Source: Stereocaulon alpinum
Lineage: Eukaryota; Ascomycota; Lecanoromycetes; Lecanorales; Stereocaulaceae
DNA length: 64,000 bases
Reading direction: 5' to 3'
Assembly: GCA_018257865.1 (NCBI GenBank)
Contig: JAEUBA010000101.1
Span: 39,710 to 103,709, forward strand
Part shown: in pieces, positions 12,010 through 24,955 of the stretch
How the letters are laid out: each line of letters begins with the position of its first letter
Position numbering within the stretch: the stretch's first letter is position 1
The notes under the pieces: model-generated
What the model was told of the DNA's origin: nothing
Database searches by the model: none
What the model saw: the letters and a program-made list of their open reading frames with translations, nothing else
Translations under genes and position numbers: made by a program

Positions 12010-12507
12010 ACTAGCAGATCCACCGGGGCCTACGTATATAAATTATATAATAGTATAATATTATAGTTAACTAAGCTATAAAAGTAGGTTACCCTATCTT
12101 CTACTAAGTCCGAATATATAGCGGTAGCAGAGGTAGCTAAGGAAGGACTATTCCTAGGGCCTATAATTAAGAATCTAGGCTTCGATAATAGAGACTTTCT
12201 AGTAAGCCTAGTAGTTAATAACTAGGCTATAATTAAATTAGCTTCTAACCCGACTAATTATAGCGCGATAAAGTATATTAGGATACGCTACTACTTTATA
12301 AGGGAGTTAGTAGGCGAAACTAAAGAAATCGCTCTCCGCTAGGTTAATACAAAGTCGTAATATACTAACCCCTTAATAAAACCTTTAGGTCCTAGTACCT
12401 ACGGCCCTGCTAGAGGCCTACTAGGTCTAGCGGCGGGCAAAAGATAAAGCTATATAGGTAATATAGTAGGGCAGTAGACCTCGCTATCGCTATAAGCTTA
12501 GAGGGAG

Positions 12508-12626
12508 TGTTAAATATTCGCTATATAGCTTGTAGCTTAGCGGTCTTAGTAATAATTAGCAGCTAGCAGAGTTTTTATTTGTAGTAGAAATTCTCCTTTT
12601 CTCCTATATATGTAATATAACACCAA
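12508..12626 (+). repeat. Cop-1 3' LTR, first part
   Basis: Starts TGTTAAATATTCGC after AGAGGGAG and matches the 5' LTR up to ACACCAA, where Gyp-B begins. The rest of this LTR is at 19966-20061. Confidence 0.85.
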
Positions 12627-12964
12627 TGTTAGGGAACGGGACGTAGACGAGGTATAATTAATTCTATAGCAAGGACTTAGGTATAGGAGTAAGCTAAGAC
12701 GAAAGATAAGGAAATAGGAATAGGACGGGGGTAGTAGCTCTAGATATAGGAGCTACTAAAGCTTATTTCCTAATAGGGAATCCCAGCTAGGCTAGGCTAG
12801 GCCTACTAAGGGTCGATATTAACTTAGGTTAATATTAGGTTTAGGGACCTATCGCGCTGGTATCTAATAAATATTAGACCTTATTTAATAAACCTAGTTA
12901 TCTAGGATACGGTAAGTCTTAGCGTTAATATAGTAGGTATAGCTTATAAGGCTATACTATAATA
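12627..12964 (-). repeat. Gyp-B LTR (plus-strand left copy, 3' LTR in element sense)
   Basis: 338 bp, begins TGTTAGGGAACGGG on the plus strand and ends CTATACTATAATA. Equal in length to the copy at 19623-19960. Confidence 0.87.
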
Positions 12965-15900
12965 GTAGCCCCCTCTTTAAGGTTGAGCTCCTACGAGAGG
13001 TATACGGTGGCGAGGTAGAGACTTAGCGAGATAGGATAAGGACTAGATAGGTATAGCGAGGCGAGAACTTAACTCTTCTAGAGTTAGGACTAGGCAGGGC
13101 TTAACTTATTTAGAGTTATAATTAAGATAAGGCGGGGTAAGGCGAGGACTAGGGTAACTCTTTCTAAGTTAGGTTAATACTTCTTCGAAGTATAGAATAA
13201 GGTAAGGCGGGGACTAAGTAAGGGTCTATTAAGGATTAATATTAACTTAAGTTAATATTAAGCTAGTATAGTAATATAGTAATCCTTAATAAGGCGAGGA
13301 CTAAGCGAGGTAAGGGTAAGAACTAAGTAAGTAAAGGCTCCTTATAGCAGTAGCCTTAAATAGTATATAGGGATTAGTAGGGACTAGTAGCGCTAGGCTT
13401 TAAGGCGTAGTACTTATTAATAGCTTATTAATAGTAGTTTAGATATTAAAATAGTTTCTATATTACTACGTAGCCTTCCTAATTAATATAATACTTTAGT
13501 AGTAGTAGGCTATATCTATAGTTATACTTAGAGTTTAAGATACTATTAATATACTATTTATATTAGCCGTCTTTAGTAATTATAGGTTCTTAGGGTAGTT
13601 AGACTTATCTAAGTAGGGGATTATTAGCTACTAGCTATAGTAAGCTAGCGTAGAAGATAGGGTAGACTTTTATAGATAGGGGTAGGTCTAACTAGATTAT
13701 AAGGGGGTTATTAAAGATCTTAAAGACTTAGAAAGGACTAATATTATAGTTATCTAACTTAATAGAGGGTCGCGTAGTATTTAGGTTCTTAGTATTTAAT
13801 TATACTTAATTATCTACTAAGTATCTTAGGTAGGGGCGTTAGTACTAGTTAACTAAAGACTTAAAGATTACTTAGGCGATTAATATCTTATCTTATAGGT
13901 AGTTATTAAGGGCTTCTATCTATATCGCGAATTCGTTAGTAGCGATTAGATAGTTATAGGCCTAAGTAGTAAGATTTAGGGGTAAGGGTTTAGTTAATTT
14001 AAACCTAATATAAGGGTATTAACTATAATTAGTTAAGGAAGATAAGGCTAGGGTATTAAAGGAGTCTATATTATTACTAAAGAACTCCGCTCCTAAGAGC
14101 TACTTTACCTAATTATCTTATATATAGTTAATATATATATAAAGGTAGTATTCTATTACTGCGTTAAAGCGCTTAGTTTAGCTATCCGTTTATAGGTAAT
14201 AGCCTATAGATATTCGTAGGTTAATCCTAAGCTACTTATAAAGGGACTACTAAACTTCTAATATAAACTAGGATCCTCTATTAAATATAAGGATATTAGG
14301 TAATCTATAAAGCTTCTATATATTTTAGTAAAAGCTATTATAGGCTTCGTCTACTTCTATAGACGTAATAGGTATAAGATATCGTATCTTAGTTAATTAA
14401 TTAATAAAGACTAGGATATACCGATAGGTAATTCCCCTATAGGTATAAGGTAGTAAAGGACCTATATAGTCTATTAAGATATCTCTCTATTATTATTAAG
14501 GAGGTAGTAATAGGCGTAGCTAACCTTAGGTATACTAGCGGGAGGGCTTAGTTCTACGGTATATATAGTAGTTCCGTATAAAACGCTAGACGGTAGTATA
14601 GACGTTTAGCTACTAATAGGCTTAGTTAATTAACTTATAATACTTTATACGACTAGGGTAGCTACCTATAATACTATTATAGGCTAGCTAAACTAGGCGA
14701 AGCCGTAGCTTATTAGAATTTAGGATATACCGCTTCTTATAGAAGTATAGGACTCCGTCCTTATCTTCGTACTCTATAAGGGGGATTCTACTATAATATC
14801 TTTCCCTAAAGCGTAGTATTTCTAGGACTCTAAGTATAAACTAGTTAGCTTCGTTAGCTCTATCCTATAGCTACTAAGTTAGGACGTTAAGGGGGTCTTT
14901 ATTAGGGTTAATAGGGTTATTACTATCTAACTTAGGTTTATAGAATAAGGGTAAGGTCTAAGGTTCTAGGTTAAAGTCTACCTTTAGGTCTACTAAGGTT
15001 ACCTAAATTAGGGTAAGGTATAGCTAGAAGGGCTAGATAAGGATATTTAAGGTAGTTACTATTATAACTAGGGGAACTAGGGCTAGGGCTAGGGAAGTCG
15101 CGCTTAGTAATATACTTTAAGTATAGTCCGTAAGGACTTCTAGGGCTAAGTTCCTCTACTTAAGGATTATCTAGTACTAGTACTAGTATCTAAGGTCTAA
15201 TATATCCCCCTCTTTAAGGAGATCTCCTAATTAACGAGTTAATATATTAGGTTTACTATCATCTTTTCCTAGTCGGTAGGTAATCTTATAGTTAAATTAG
15301 GATAGGAATTCGCTCTATCTAGCCTAGTAGCGCGATAATTCCTTAGATAAGGTAAAGTACTCTAAGGCTTTATAGTTAGATATTACCTCTATAGGTAGGG
15401 CGGAGCCTTCTAGCTTAGGGCGTTATTCTTTAAAGGTATAGATAATAGCTATAAGTTTTTTATTATAAATCTTATAGTTATACTTAGCGGGGTTATACTT
15501 CTTTAAGAAGTAAGTAATAGGGCGTAGTATATCTTAGTTATTATACTAGGATAGGATTCCTCCTAATATATAGTTAGAAGCGTCGGTTTCTACTATAATC
15601 TTACAGTTAGTATTAAAGTAGACTAGGATTACCTTAGAGGTAAAGGCTTTCTTTAGAGCCTTAAAGGCTACTTAGCACTTATTATTCTATTTAAATAGCG
15701 TATCTTTCTTAGTTAGGGCGGTTAGTAGCGCTGCTAGCTAACTAAACCCGTAGATAAAACGCCTATAGAAGTTAGCGAATCTAAGGAAACTCTAAATATC
15801 CTTAATATTAGCGAGCTTAGGCTAATTTAAGATAGTATTAATTTTCTTAGGATCTATCTTAATCCCCTAGGTAGTAATAATTAGTCCTAGGTAGGTAACT

Positions 15901-17027
15901 TCTTTAATATAGAAGTTATACTTAGTTATATCTACTTATAGCCCCGCTTTACAGAGCTTCTAAAGAACTCGTCGAATATAAATCTTATATTCAGCTTCGA
16001 TATCGCTATAGATTAGGATATTATTAAGGTACGCGGTATAGGTTTTATCTAGGAACTCTCTTAGAGTATTATTAATATAATACTAAAATAAGGCAGAGCT
16101 ATTATATAATCCGAATAGTATAATAAGGTATTCGAATAAGCTGAATTAGGTATAGAATACTATTAGTTCCTCGTCGCCTTCTCTAATCCGAAGGCGATTA
16201 AACGCGGAGATAATATCTAACTTAGTAAATACCTTAGTATAACTTAATTAATTTAAGGTCTTAGAGATTAAGGGTAAGGGGTATTAATTCTTTATAGTTA
16301 CTATATTTAGTCCTTAATAGTTAACGCAGAAGTATAGGCCTCCGCTAGGCTTTTTAATAAATAGGATAGGGGACGTAGCGGGGGAATAACTAGCTTAGAT
16401 AAACCCTTTACTTAGGTTTTTATTAAGGTAACGTTAGAGTTCTAAGATCTTATTATAGCTTATATTATATAGGTAGGATAACAGAGGTTACTACCTATCT
16501 TTTAACTTAATAGCGTAGTTATAGGGGTAATAGGGTAGTAAGGTATTAACGTCCTTCCTTAAGAAGATATCTAGGAATTCGTAGTACTACTTAGGTAGGA
16601 TTATAGCTAGATTAATATTCTTCTAATCCTAGTAAGCTTAGAGGTCTTCTTAAGTTATAGTATAGGCTAGGGAAAGCTCTTAGTTTATCTTAAATATAGC
16701 TTAGTTCTAAGCTTAGTTATAGGTACTAAGCGGGGTTTCCTAATCTAAGCGAGGTTCGGGGCGAGGTTTTAGGCGAGGTTTTAGTATTAATATTAACTTA
16801 AGTTAATAAGGACCGTTAAGAAATTAGTTAATTTCTATAAGAGATAGACTAAAGGCGGCCTATTTATTAGGTTAAACTAGGCGGGTAAAGGTATAAGGCT
16901 TTAGCTTATATATATTAAGGGTAACTAGGCGGGGCTAGATCTTAGGTATTTAGCCTTATTTTATAAAGGTAATAATATAGCTATACTTATTATTATAGCT
17001 AGTCCCTTTAAGGATAGGTAGTAGGGT

Positions 17028-17652
17028 TAGCTCCTTTAGAGTTAGATTTAGCTTCTTTAAAGCGGGGAATAGGGCTAGGTATTAGGTTAACTCCTTCTAA
17101 GTTATCTTCTACTTTTCTAAAGTAGGGAATAGGGTAAGGGATAGTATTAACTCCTTCTAAGTTATATTATACTTCTTTAAAGTAGGGAATATAGTAAGGG
17201 ATAGGGTTAACTCCTTCTAAGTTAGATTCTACTTCTCTAAAGTAGGGAATAAGGTAGGGGGCTAGATTAATTTCTTCTAAATATAGTCTTACTTCTTTAA
17301 AGTAGAGGACTAAGTTAATTCCCTCTAGATTAAATCTTATTTCTTTAAAGTAGAGGACTAGGGTTTTAACTCCCTCTAAGTTAAGTCTTACTTCTCTAAA
17401 GTAGAGGACTAAGTTATTAACTCCCTCTAAGTTAAGTCTTACTTCTCTAAAGTAGAGGATTAGGTAGACTTCTTTTAAGTTATATCTTACTTCTTTAAAG
17501 TATAGAACTAAGTAGACTCCTTCTAAGTCGTATCTTACTTCTTTAAAGTATAGGACTAAGTAGACTCCTTCTAAGTTATATCTTACTTCTTTAAAGTATA
17601 GGATTAGGTAGACTCCTTCTAAGTCGTATCTAGCTTCTTTAAAGTATAGGGC
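17028..17652 (-). repeat. In-frame minisatellite of Gyp-B
   Basis: Twelve units on the minus strand, each with the core that reads TACTTTAAAGAAGTA in sense, of 48-60 bp. Gyp-A has eleven units at the matching place. The longer 60-bp units are at the reverse-transcriptase side in both copies. Confidence 0.83.
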
Positions 17653-19622
17653 GAGATAAGGGCGGTAAGAGTAAGGTTTTAGGAGAATTCTTTAGAGGTT
17701 ATTACCTTATAGTTCTCCTTTAGTATTAGGAAAGGTTTATCTTCAGCGATAACCTTAATAGGACTTAGGGTATAATTCTATAGGTAAAATACTAAGGTAA
17801 AGGTTAAGGAGTTTTCTAAGAAATTAGCTATAGCGCTATATTAATAGAGCTAGGGAAGACTAAGGATAATAGGATATTATTAGAGTCTAGTTATATAGAA
17901 GAAGATCCTTTCTATATAACCTTAGGTATCTATAATAGCTTCGGCTAGATAGGTAATTAGGCTAGCCGCTATAGGCTAACTATCGAATCCTTAGATAATA
18001 TAAGGGTAACGAAGGGTATAGAAGGTAAGGTTCTAAGTACGCGCGAAGGTTTCGTTAATAAATATATATCCCGAAGCGCCGGTATCGATAAGGTAATATA
18101 TTAGGACTCTAAACTAAGTAAGGCGAAGGGTATACTAAATTACTATATACTTATTATAGAAGGTAGGATTAGTCTCGAATAACCGTAGGGTATTTCAGGT
18201 GGAGAACTTAGTATATAATTAAAGCAGGGGGTTAAAAGATAAGACTAAGAGGTAAGAAGATAAATATAAGACTAGTAATAATCCTAATATACGACTTTAT
18301 ATAGGGACTAGACTTTTCCTATATTTAGGGAGATACCCCCTATAATACTTAGGTTATTATCGAACTTAGTAATAATTCTGGAGTAGAGTTAGGTCTACTT
18401 ATTTAGGTAGTTCTTAGTAATTAGACTTAGGTAGGAGAGCTTATAATAGTAATATAGTTTCTACTTATTATATATTACTTTAATAAAGGGCTCGGATAGC
18501 TTCTAACCCTTTACTATAGCCTATACTATACTAAGGTCTATTAGATCTCTAGGAGGTAGTTAGATTATAGGATTATTAGCTATAACTATATAGGGGGGGG
18601 TTCTAGTAGTAGTAGGCCTCTAGCTACTAAGTTTAGTACTTACTCTAATATTAGTAAGCGTAGAGCTTTAGCGAGATAGTTAATATTTAATCTACTAAAG
18701 TTCTTAGTTAATCTCTAAGTATATACGAACGTACTTATTAAAGGTCTAGGGTTACTAGCTATTAGCCTTCCGCTATCTAATAGAAGCTTACTAAGTACTG
18801 AAGTTAATATTATACCTTATAGCGTTAATTAAGGATTTATCCTCTAGTCTAAACTATTCCTTCCTTTAGGAGATAAGGTTAAGGTATTCCCTAAAGGTTA
18901 TAGGACCTTACTTAAGGTCTTAGATATATTATTAAGTATCCTCTTATTCGAACGGGTTATTATAGGCTTCCTAAAGCTTTCTTCTCTAGTTAATAAAGTT
19001 AGTTAATATATATAGACTATCTTTTCGGTATTAGTTTATTAAATTAGAGGCCTTCTTTCCTATAGCTAACTTAAGTTCTATATAAGTAATCTTATCGCTA
19101 TTAGTAGGGTAATAATTATAATTTATATATATCCGTTAGATTAGGGTTTATTCCTATATATCTAGCTTATCTTAATCTCCTTTATACTCTAAGATATTAG
19201 GGAGCTTTTTAGATTATAGGGGGGTTTAGGCTTATAGGGGAAGAGGAGGAGGAGGATAGCCTACTATTAAGGATAGTTATAATCTTATAATTAAGGCGTT
19301 ACTAAGAGTATCTATATTAAATACTTAGGGTTAGGGTATAGACTAAACTATAGATAGGAGGACTTATACTATCGCTTAAGTAATAGTACTTATAAGGGTT
19401 ACTACGTTAAGTATAGGGGGAGTTAGGGGAGGCGTAGCTATAGACGGGGTAGTACCCTTAACTTAGGTATAGAGGTTATTAAGAAGGTTTAGGGCCTTAG
19501 AAGGGTCCTCTTAGACTTTAGCGAGTAACTATTATATATAAGTATTATATTCTAATAGTAGTTCTGATATTATAGTTACTCTAGCGCGTAGAAGTACTAG
19601 CTAGGTAGTTAGTCTTTTATAA

Positions 19623-19960
19623 TATTAGGGAATAGGACGTAGACGAGGTATAATTAATTCTATAGTAAGGACTTAGGTATAGGAGTAAGCTAAGACGAAA
19701 GATAAGGAAATAGGAATAGGATAGAGGTAGTAGCTTTAGATATAGGAGCTATTAGAGCTTATTTCCTAATAGGGAATCCTAGCTAGGCTAGGCTAGGCCT
19801 ACTAAGGGTCGATATTAACTTAGGTTAATATTAGGTTCAGGGACCTATCGCGCTGGTATCTAATAAATATCAGACCTTGTTTAATAAACCTAGTTATCTA
19901 GGATACGGTAAGTCTTGGCGTTAACATAGTAGGTATGGCTTGTAAGGCTATACTATAATA
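19623..19960 (-). repeat. Gyp-B LTR (plus-strand right copy, 5' LTR in element sense)
   Basis: 338 bp partner of 12627-12964; plus-strand start TATTAGGGAATAGG (RIP-altered), end CTATACTATAATA, followed by the ACTAA target duplicate. Confidence 0.87.
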
Positions 19961-19965
19961 ACTAA

Positions 19966-20061
19966 GCAGTCTAATATATAGCTATTGCTCTAGTCAATTA
20001 AGCTATATCGTTACCTACAAGAGGTTCCTATAACATTATACCGAATAAGCCTATTCTAATA
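19966..20061 (+). repeat. Cop-1 3' LTR, second part
   Basis: Resumes with GCAGTCTAATATATAG and ends CTATTCTAATA, matching the 5' LTR tail at 2276-2371. The target duplicate AAATC and host-gene sequence follow. Confidence 0.86.
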
Positions 20062-20292
20062 AAATCTTCCATCTCGATCAGAAGTCCAAGAATAGTAGTA
20101 TTATTAAAAGTATCGGCGATCAAGGTGTGGAGGTTATTGGTCTTCTATAACATAATTAGCGCCCAAGCCCTACACGGATGTATATAGCCCCTCTTCTTAG
20201 GCGATTGAAGGGAGCAAACCTATGTAATCCTCCTTAATAAGGCTCAATCTGTATCCTAACTATGAGAAAAGAATCCTTACCTGCTCGGGTAG

Positions 20293-20497
20293 CGTTAGAA
20301 TGTAGAAACCTTGGTATTTAAGATTCTATATATAGTTGCCTAATACGGCTAGCGTGCCAAGTGCTTGGTATATATATAGAAATCTCTATATACGTCTCCT
20401 AGCTAGTAATACTATTAATATAATTATTATTAACTAATTAACCTAGCTACTTATTAATATTCTATCTAAGTATATACCTAGACACTACTTGCTAAAG
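20293..20497 (+). repeat. Cop-2 5' LTR
   Basis: 205 bp, begins CGTTAGAATGTAG and ends GCTAAAG directly before the primer-binding site. It does not have the usual TG...CA ends. Confidence 0.82.
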
Positions 20498-20511
20498 GGT
20501 TATAAGCCTAG
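20498..20511 (+). promoter_or_regulatory. Cop-2 primer-binding site (half-tRNA type)
   Basis: GGTTATAAGCCTAG, the same 14 bases as in Cop-1, complementary to the initiator tRNA-Met anticodon arm apart from RIP-type changes. Confidence 0.7.
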
Positions 20512-23500
20512 GTTTAGCGAAACCCGTTATTATCTAATTACTAAGTAACCTACAGCTAGAGATTTTACTCTCCCTATATCAAAATATTAAAATCCTTATT
20601 CTATATAACCTACGACGCCACCTTATTAAAATGGATACGACCGTATACAAGGTCGCTAAGCTGCGGGGGAGTACGAATTAGGTAGAATTTAAGCTATAGA
20701 TAAATACTATCTTCGGTGTCGATAAGTATTAGAGAATAGTATTAGGTAGAGAGACTAAGCTACTACTACTAGTTAACGTTAATAGTAAAGTAGAAGTAGA
20801 TCTAGTTAAGCTAGAGATCTATAAAAAGAAGCTAGATACCTAGGAAGATAATAATAAGCGAGTAATATCTCGTCTTCTACTTTATATAGAACCTAGACCT
20901 AGAGAATATATAGCGGATTTAGATACTATCTACGCTCAGTAGGAACGATTAAAAGCGATATATAAGGTCTTAGACCTAGCTATAATCGATAACGCACTAG
21001 CTGTAGTATCTTATATTAAGTCCTCGTCCTATAAGGGAATTTACGAATATTCAGAAGCCTTAAAAAGATAATAGGTAATACTTAAATCGATAGGATCTCC
21101 GCTTAAGCTATAGATACTCGCTAGATTCTTTCGAAACGGCCTTAATAAAAGCCTAGAGCCCTATCTCTTCTAAGTTACTAGCAGAGCTAAAGAAATAGGA
21201 AAAGTCCTTAATATTAAAGAAATAACGTAATCCTTAGTAGAGCGTGAAAGACGTAGCTTTATTAAGGACGCTAAGGATAAGGACACTAAGGCGCTCGCTG
21301 CTAGATTTGGAAAGTAAGAGAAGAAAGGTAAAGACTCTAAGGGACGCGGAAGAAGTAGAAACCCTAAGGATACTACTAATTACCCGCACTGTAAGGCGGG
21401 TCTATATATAAAAGAAAAGTACTACTATCTATATAAAGAGCTTAGGCTAGCGTGGTGGAAACTATTAAAAGATATACTAGAAAGAATTTAATCCGGTAAG
21501 AAGAAGGCTTTAGCCGTAATATCGACTGAAACGACTAGCGAACCAAAAGTTATTAAATCTTTTAGTAATAAGCTTATTAACACCGCTATTAAGTCGGACT
21601 TTAGTAGGGATTAAGCCGTCTATATAGACACCGCCTCCGACGTATATACTCTTTAGTATTAGTCTAAATTTGAAGACTATAAGCCAGTTAAGGACTTACT
21701 TACTAGGATTAACGGTAACGCCCTAAAAGTATTAGGAATTAGAAACGCGTTATATCCTACTATTATTAATAGTAAATACGAAAATATTAGACTAACCGGT
21801 GTTTACTATATACCTAATATATACTATAATCTTCTTTTAGTAGCTTGCCTAGAAGACAAAGGCTACTACGCGTCGATTAAGGACGGACGGTTTAATATAA
21901 TCGATAGCTAAGATAATAAGGTAGTGCTATTAGGGACTCGTATTAGAAAGAGTTACTTATTCAACTTAAAATATAAAGTAGAGCCGTATATACTAAGGTT
22001 ATCTAAGAAGCCTATCGCTAATTACGTATCGTAGGATAAATAGTACCGTCGCCTAGGATACCTAGGAATATAGGACGTTAAGAAGCTTTCTAGTATTACT
22101 AACGGTATTAATACCGTAGCTGCAAATAAATTGCAAAAGCTAATTCCGCCGTATAAGATATACGAGGACTGCGTAATAACGAAGATAACTAAGATTTATA
22201 ATCGAATTCTATATCGATAAGACGTAATAAAACGAGAATTAGTACTAGGAGCAAAGATCTCCTTAGATATTACTAGCGGTAGGTAAATTAAGCTTACTAA
22301 AGGCGGCTACCGCTACTGCGTCTCCTTTATCGACGAGGCTACCGATATAGTCTAGATCTTAATAATAACGTATAAGTCTAAGCTTCCTGCGATAGTTAAG
22401 GATTTTCTTATATAGATAAAGAATTAGGACTACCTAGTTAAACGTTTTACTAGCGATAACGAATCAGTCTATTTATCTACCGAAGTCTTAAATATCTTAA
22501 AAGAACTTAGGATATAGTAGGAGCCTTCTACTCCCTACACCCCTAATTAAAATACTATTATAGAGCGTACTTTTCGGACCCTATTCGGTCGTATCCGTGC
22601 TATCCTACGTAATATAGGACTTAGCTAATCCTTCTAGGGAGAGGCTCTTAACTATATTATATATACGAAGAATCGTTCTCCTTTATCTATCGATTTATCT
22701 ACCACACCCTATAGGGCGTAGACTAGAAATAAAACCGATATTAGCCACCTACGTCCTTTTAGATATACCGCCTATATCTACGATACCAATCCTTCCTTAA
22801 AGAAGTTGGACGATAGGGCTATAAAGTGCAAATTCCTTAGTTACGGAATCAATCGTAACTAATATCGATTCTGGGATATTAAAAAGAAACGCACAGTATT
22901 ATCCGCGTAGGTAAGATAGGAATTAGACTTATCTATCGATAATAAAGATACGGATAATATATTCGATAAAAATAATTCCTAGCAGTTCTTTACTGTTACT
23001 ACTAAGTCTAGTAATCTCTTAGCGAATTAAGCTGAGGAAGCTGTACTAGCGGAGCTAGCGGAGCCAGCGGAGCCAGTCGCTTTAATTAATCTAATTAGTT
23101 AGGATAATCCTACCTTATCGAATAAAGAATCGTCTAATAAATCTTAAAACCCTGCTGTCGAGGAGCAAGCTCTATAAATTAAAAATAGCGAAGCAGAATT
23201 ATTAGCACCCGATCTAAATATTCGCTTAACGCGAATACGGAATCAGCCTAAGATCGACTATAAGCAATTATACCGCGGTAAGAAAGGTTTTATAGTATAA
23301 GCCTATAAAATTAATATAATACCTACCGTTCCTACCGATATTAATAAAGCTCTCAGCGGACCTAATAAAGGTAAATAAGAAACGGCTTTCTAAGAGGAGC
23401 TTAAATCCCTATATAAAATAAAAACCTAGGATCCCCCTGCACCTATACTAAGCGGTCGAAAAGCCTTACTTAGTCGCTAGGTTCTTAACTATAAATTAGA

Positions 23501-24955
23501 TACTAACGGTAAAATTATACGTTATAAAGCCCGCTAGGTAGTAAAAGGCTTTCGATAAATAGAAGGACTAGACTATAATAAAACCTTTTCTAGTACCGTT
23601 AAAGGTACTGCAGTCCGAATCTTATTTATACTATATACTAGATATAACTACGAAATAGAATAGTCTAACGTAATAACTACTTTTCTTAAGTCGCTACTGA
23701 ATAAAGAGGTCTGGGTCGAATAACCCTATAGATTTACTAATAGTAATCCTAAGGACGTATATCGACTACGACGCGCCCTATATAGTCTTAAGCAGTCGCC
23801 TCGTAAGTAGTATATAATAATCCGTTAATTTATAGAGTCTATTAGCTATACTAGGCTGCAGAAGGACTATTCGATATTCGCCTACGAAAATAGGATAATA
23901 GTCGCTATTTACGTCGACGATATCCTTATATACGCGCCTAATAAGGACCTTATCTCGGGGTTTAAAGCGCAGTTAGATTAGCGATTTCGAATAAAGCACC
24001 TAGGTGACGTTAACTAGTATCTTAGGATATCAGTTATTATGGATCGAGCTAATCGCACGATCTATATTAATTAGTTAGCCTATTCAAAGTAGCTGATAGA
24101 GTAATTAGACTTATAGGACTGCTACCTAGTTTATTCGCTAATAGATAAAGGGAATAATATAAGTAGGGCGCCGGCTGACTACGTCGCTAACGTAATTAAT
24201 ATTATAGGATATCGCTCCTTAATAGGAGCTCTTTAATAGCTTATTATAATAACTCGCCCTAACTTAGCTTATTCAGTTAGTAGGTACAGCTAATACTCGA
24301 ATAATCCTACCTCCGACTACTATAACGCTACTAGGCGGGTAGCGAGATATTTAGCAGGCACTATTAACGTTAGTCTATAATACGGCCTTAGAGACGTTTT
24401 AAATAACGCTAACCCTAATAGGTAATTACTTAGTTAGACTAATTTATCTTAGTTAGACGATAAGGATACGTCTTATATAATATTAGGCTTTATTTTCTAG
24501 CTTTAGAATAGACTAATTAGCTAGTCTAGTAAATTATAAGGCCTTTATACCGACTTAACTGCGGAAGCTAAGTATATTACTTAGTTAATCGCTGCTAAAG
24601 AGTCTCTATTCCTAAGCTAATTACTTACTAACCTAGGCTATAATAAAGAAGACGTTAAGCCTATTAGACTGCTTAGTAATAATTAGTTAGCTATTAAGCT
24701 AGCTACTAATCCTATTAACTACTCGCGTACTAAATATATACGCAATAAGTTTCACCTAGTACGCGAGATAGTCTCCGAAATAGGCGAGCTTTTAGTCGAA
24801 TATATTAATACTGCTAATATAGTTACTGATAGTATAACGAAGCTAATCGCCCTAAACGAATTCCGCCCCTTTAGAGCTAAGCTTAGACTATCGTCTAGTA
24901 GTAATAGTAAGGAATTCTAATAATAGGTTACTGCTACCGTCGGTTTTAAGGGGAG

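Larger units (their letters stand above)
12627..19960 (-). mobile_element. Gyp-B: second gypsy chromodomain element, inverted, in the Cop-1 3' LTR
   Basis: 7334 bp with 338-bp LTRs at both ends. The target duplication is ACCAA (12622-12626) and ACTAA (19961-19965); the one difference is a RIP-type C to T. Coding sense is minus, opposite to Gyp-A. The same landmarks appear in reverse order: the chromodomain end near 13400-13500, integrase around 14100-14500, RNase H near 15280-15600, reverse transcriptase near 15980-16420, the minisatellite at 17028-17652 and the protease near 18040-18090. The reverse transcriptase is not interrupted by the small LTR element. Stops from RIP are present throughout. 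Confidence 0.88.
2129..20061 (+). mobile_element. Cop-1: outer Ty1/copia LTR retrotransposon, RIP-mutated, with nested insertions
   Basis: Starts TGTTGAATATTCGC at 2129 and ends at 20061, flanked by AAATC at 2124-2128 and 20062-20066. The 5' LTR (2129-2371) is followed at once by GGTTATAAGCCTAG, a primer-binding site matching the anticodon arm of initiator tRNA-Met except at RIP-type changes. Left of the first nested insertion (2372-3009) is gag-like sequence. Right of it (12010-12507) is a copia RNase H carboxyl end, with the family's xTAEAEY-like start, an NNQAAIKLA-like block and a YIRIRYYFIRE-like block. A purine tract (AGAGGGAG) precedes the 3' LTR at 12508. Protease, integrase and reverse transcriptase are missing, so the element had lost pol as well as being RIP-mutated. 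Stops fill every frame. Confidence 0.85.
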
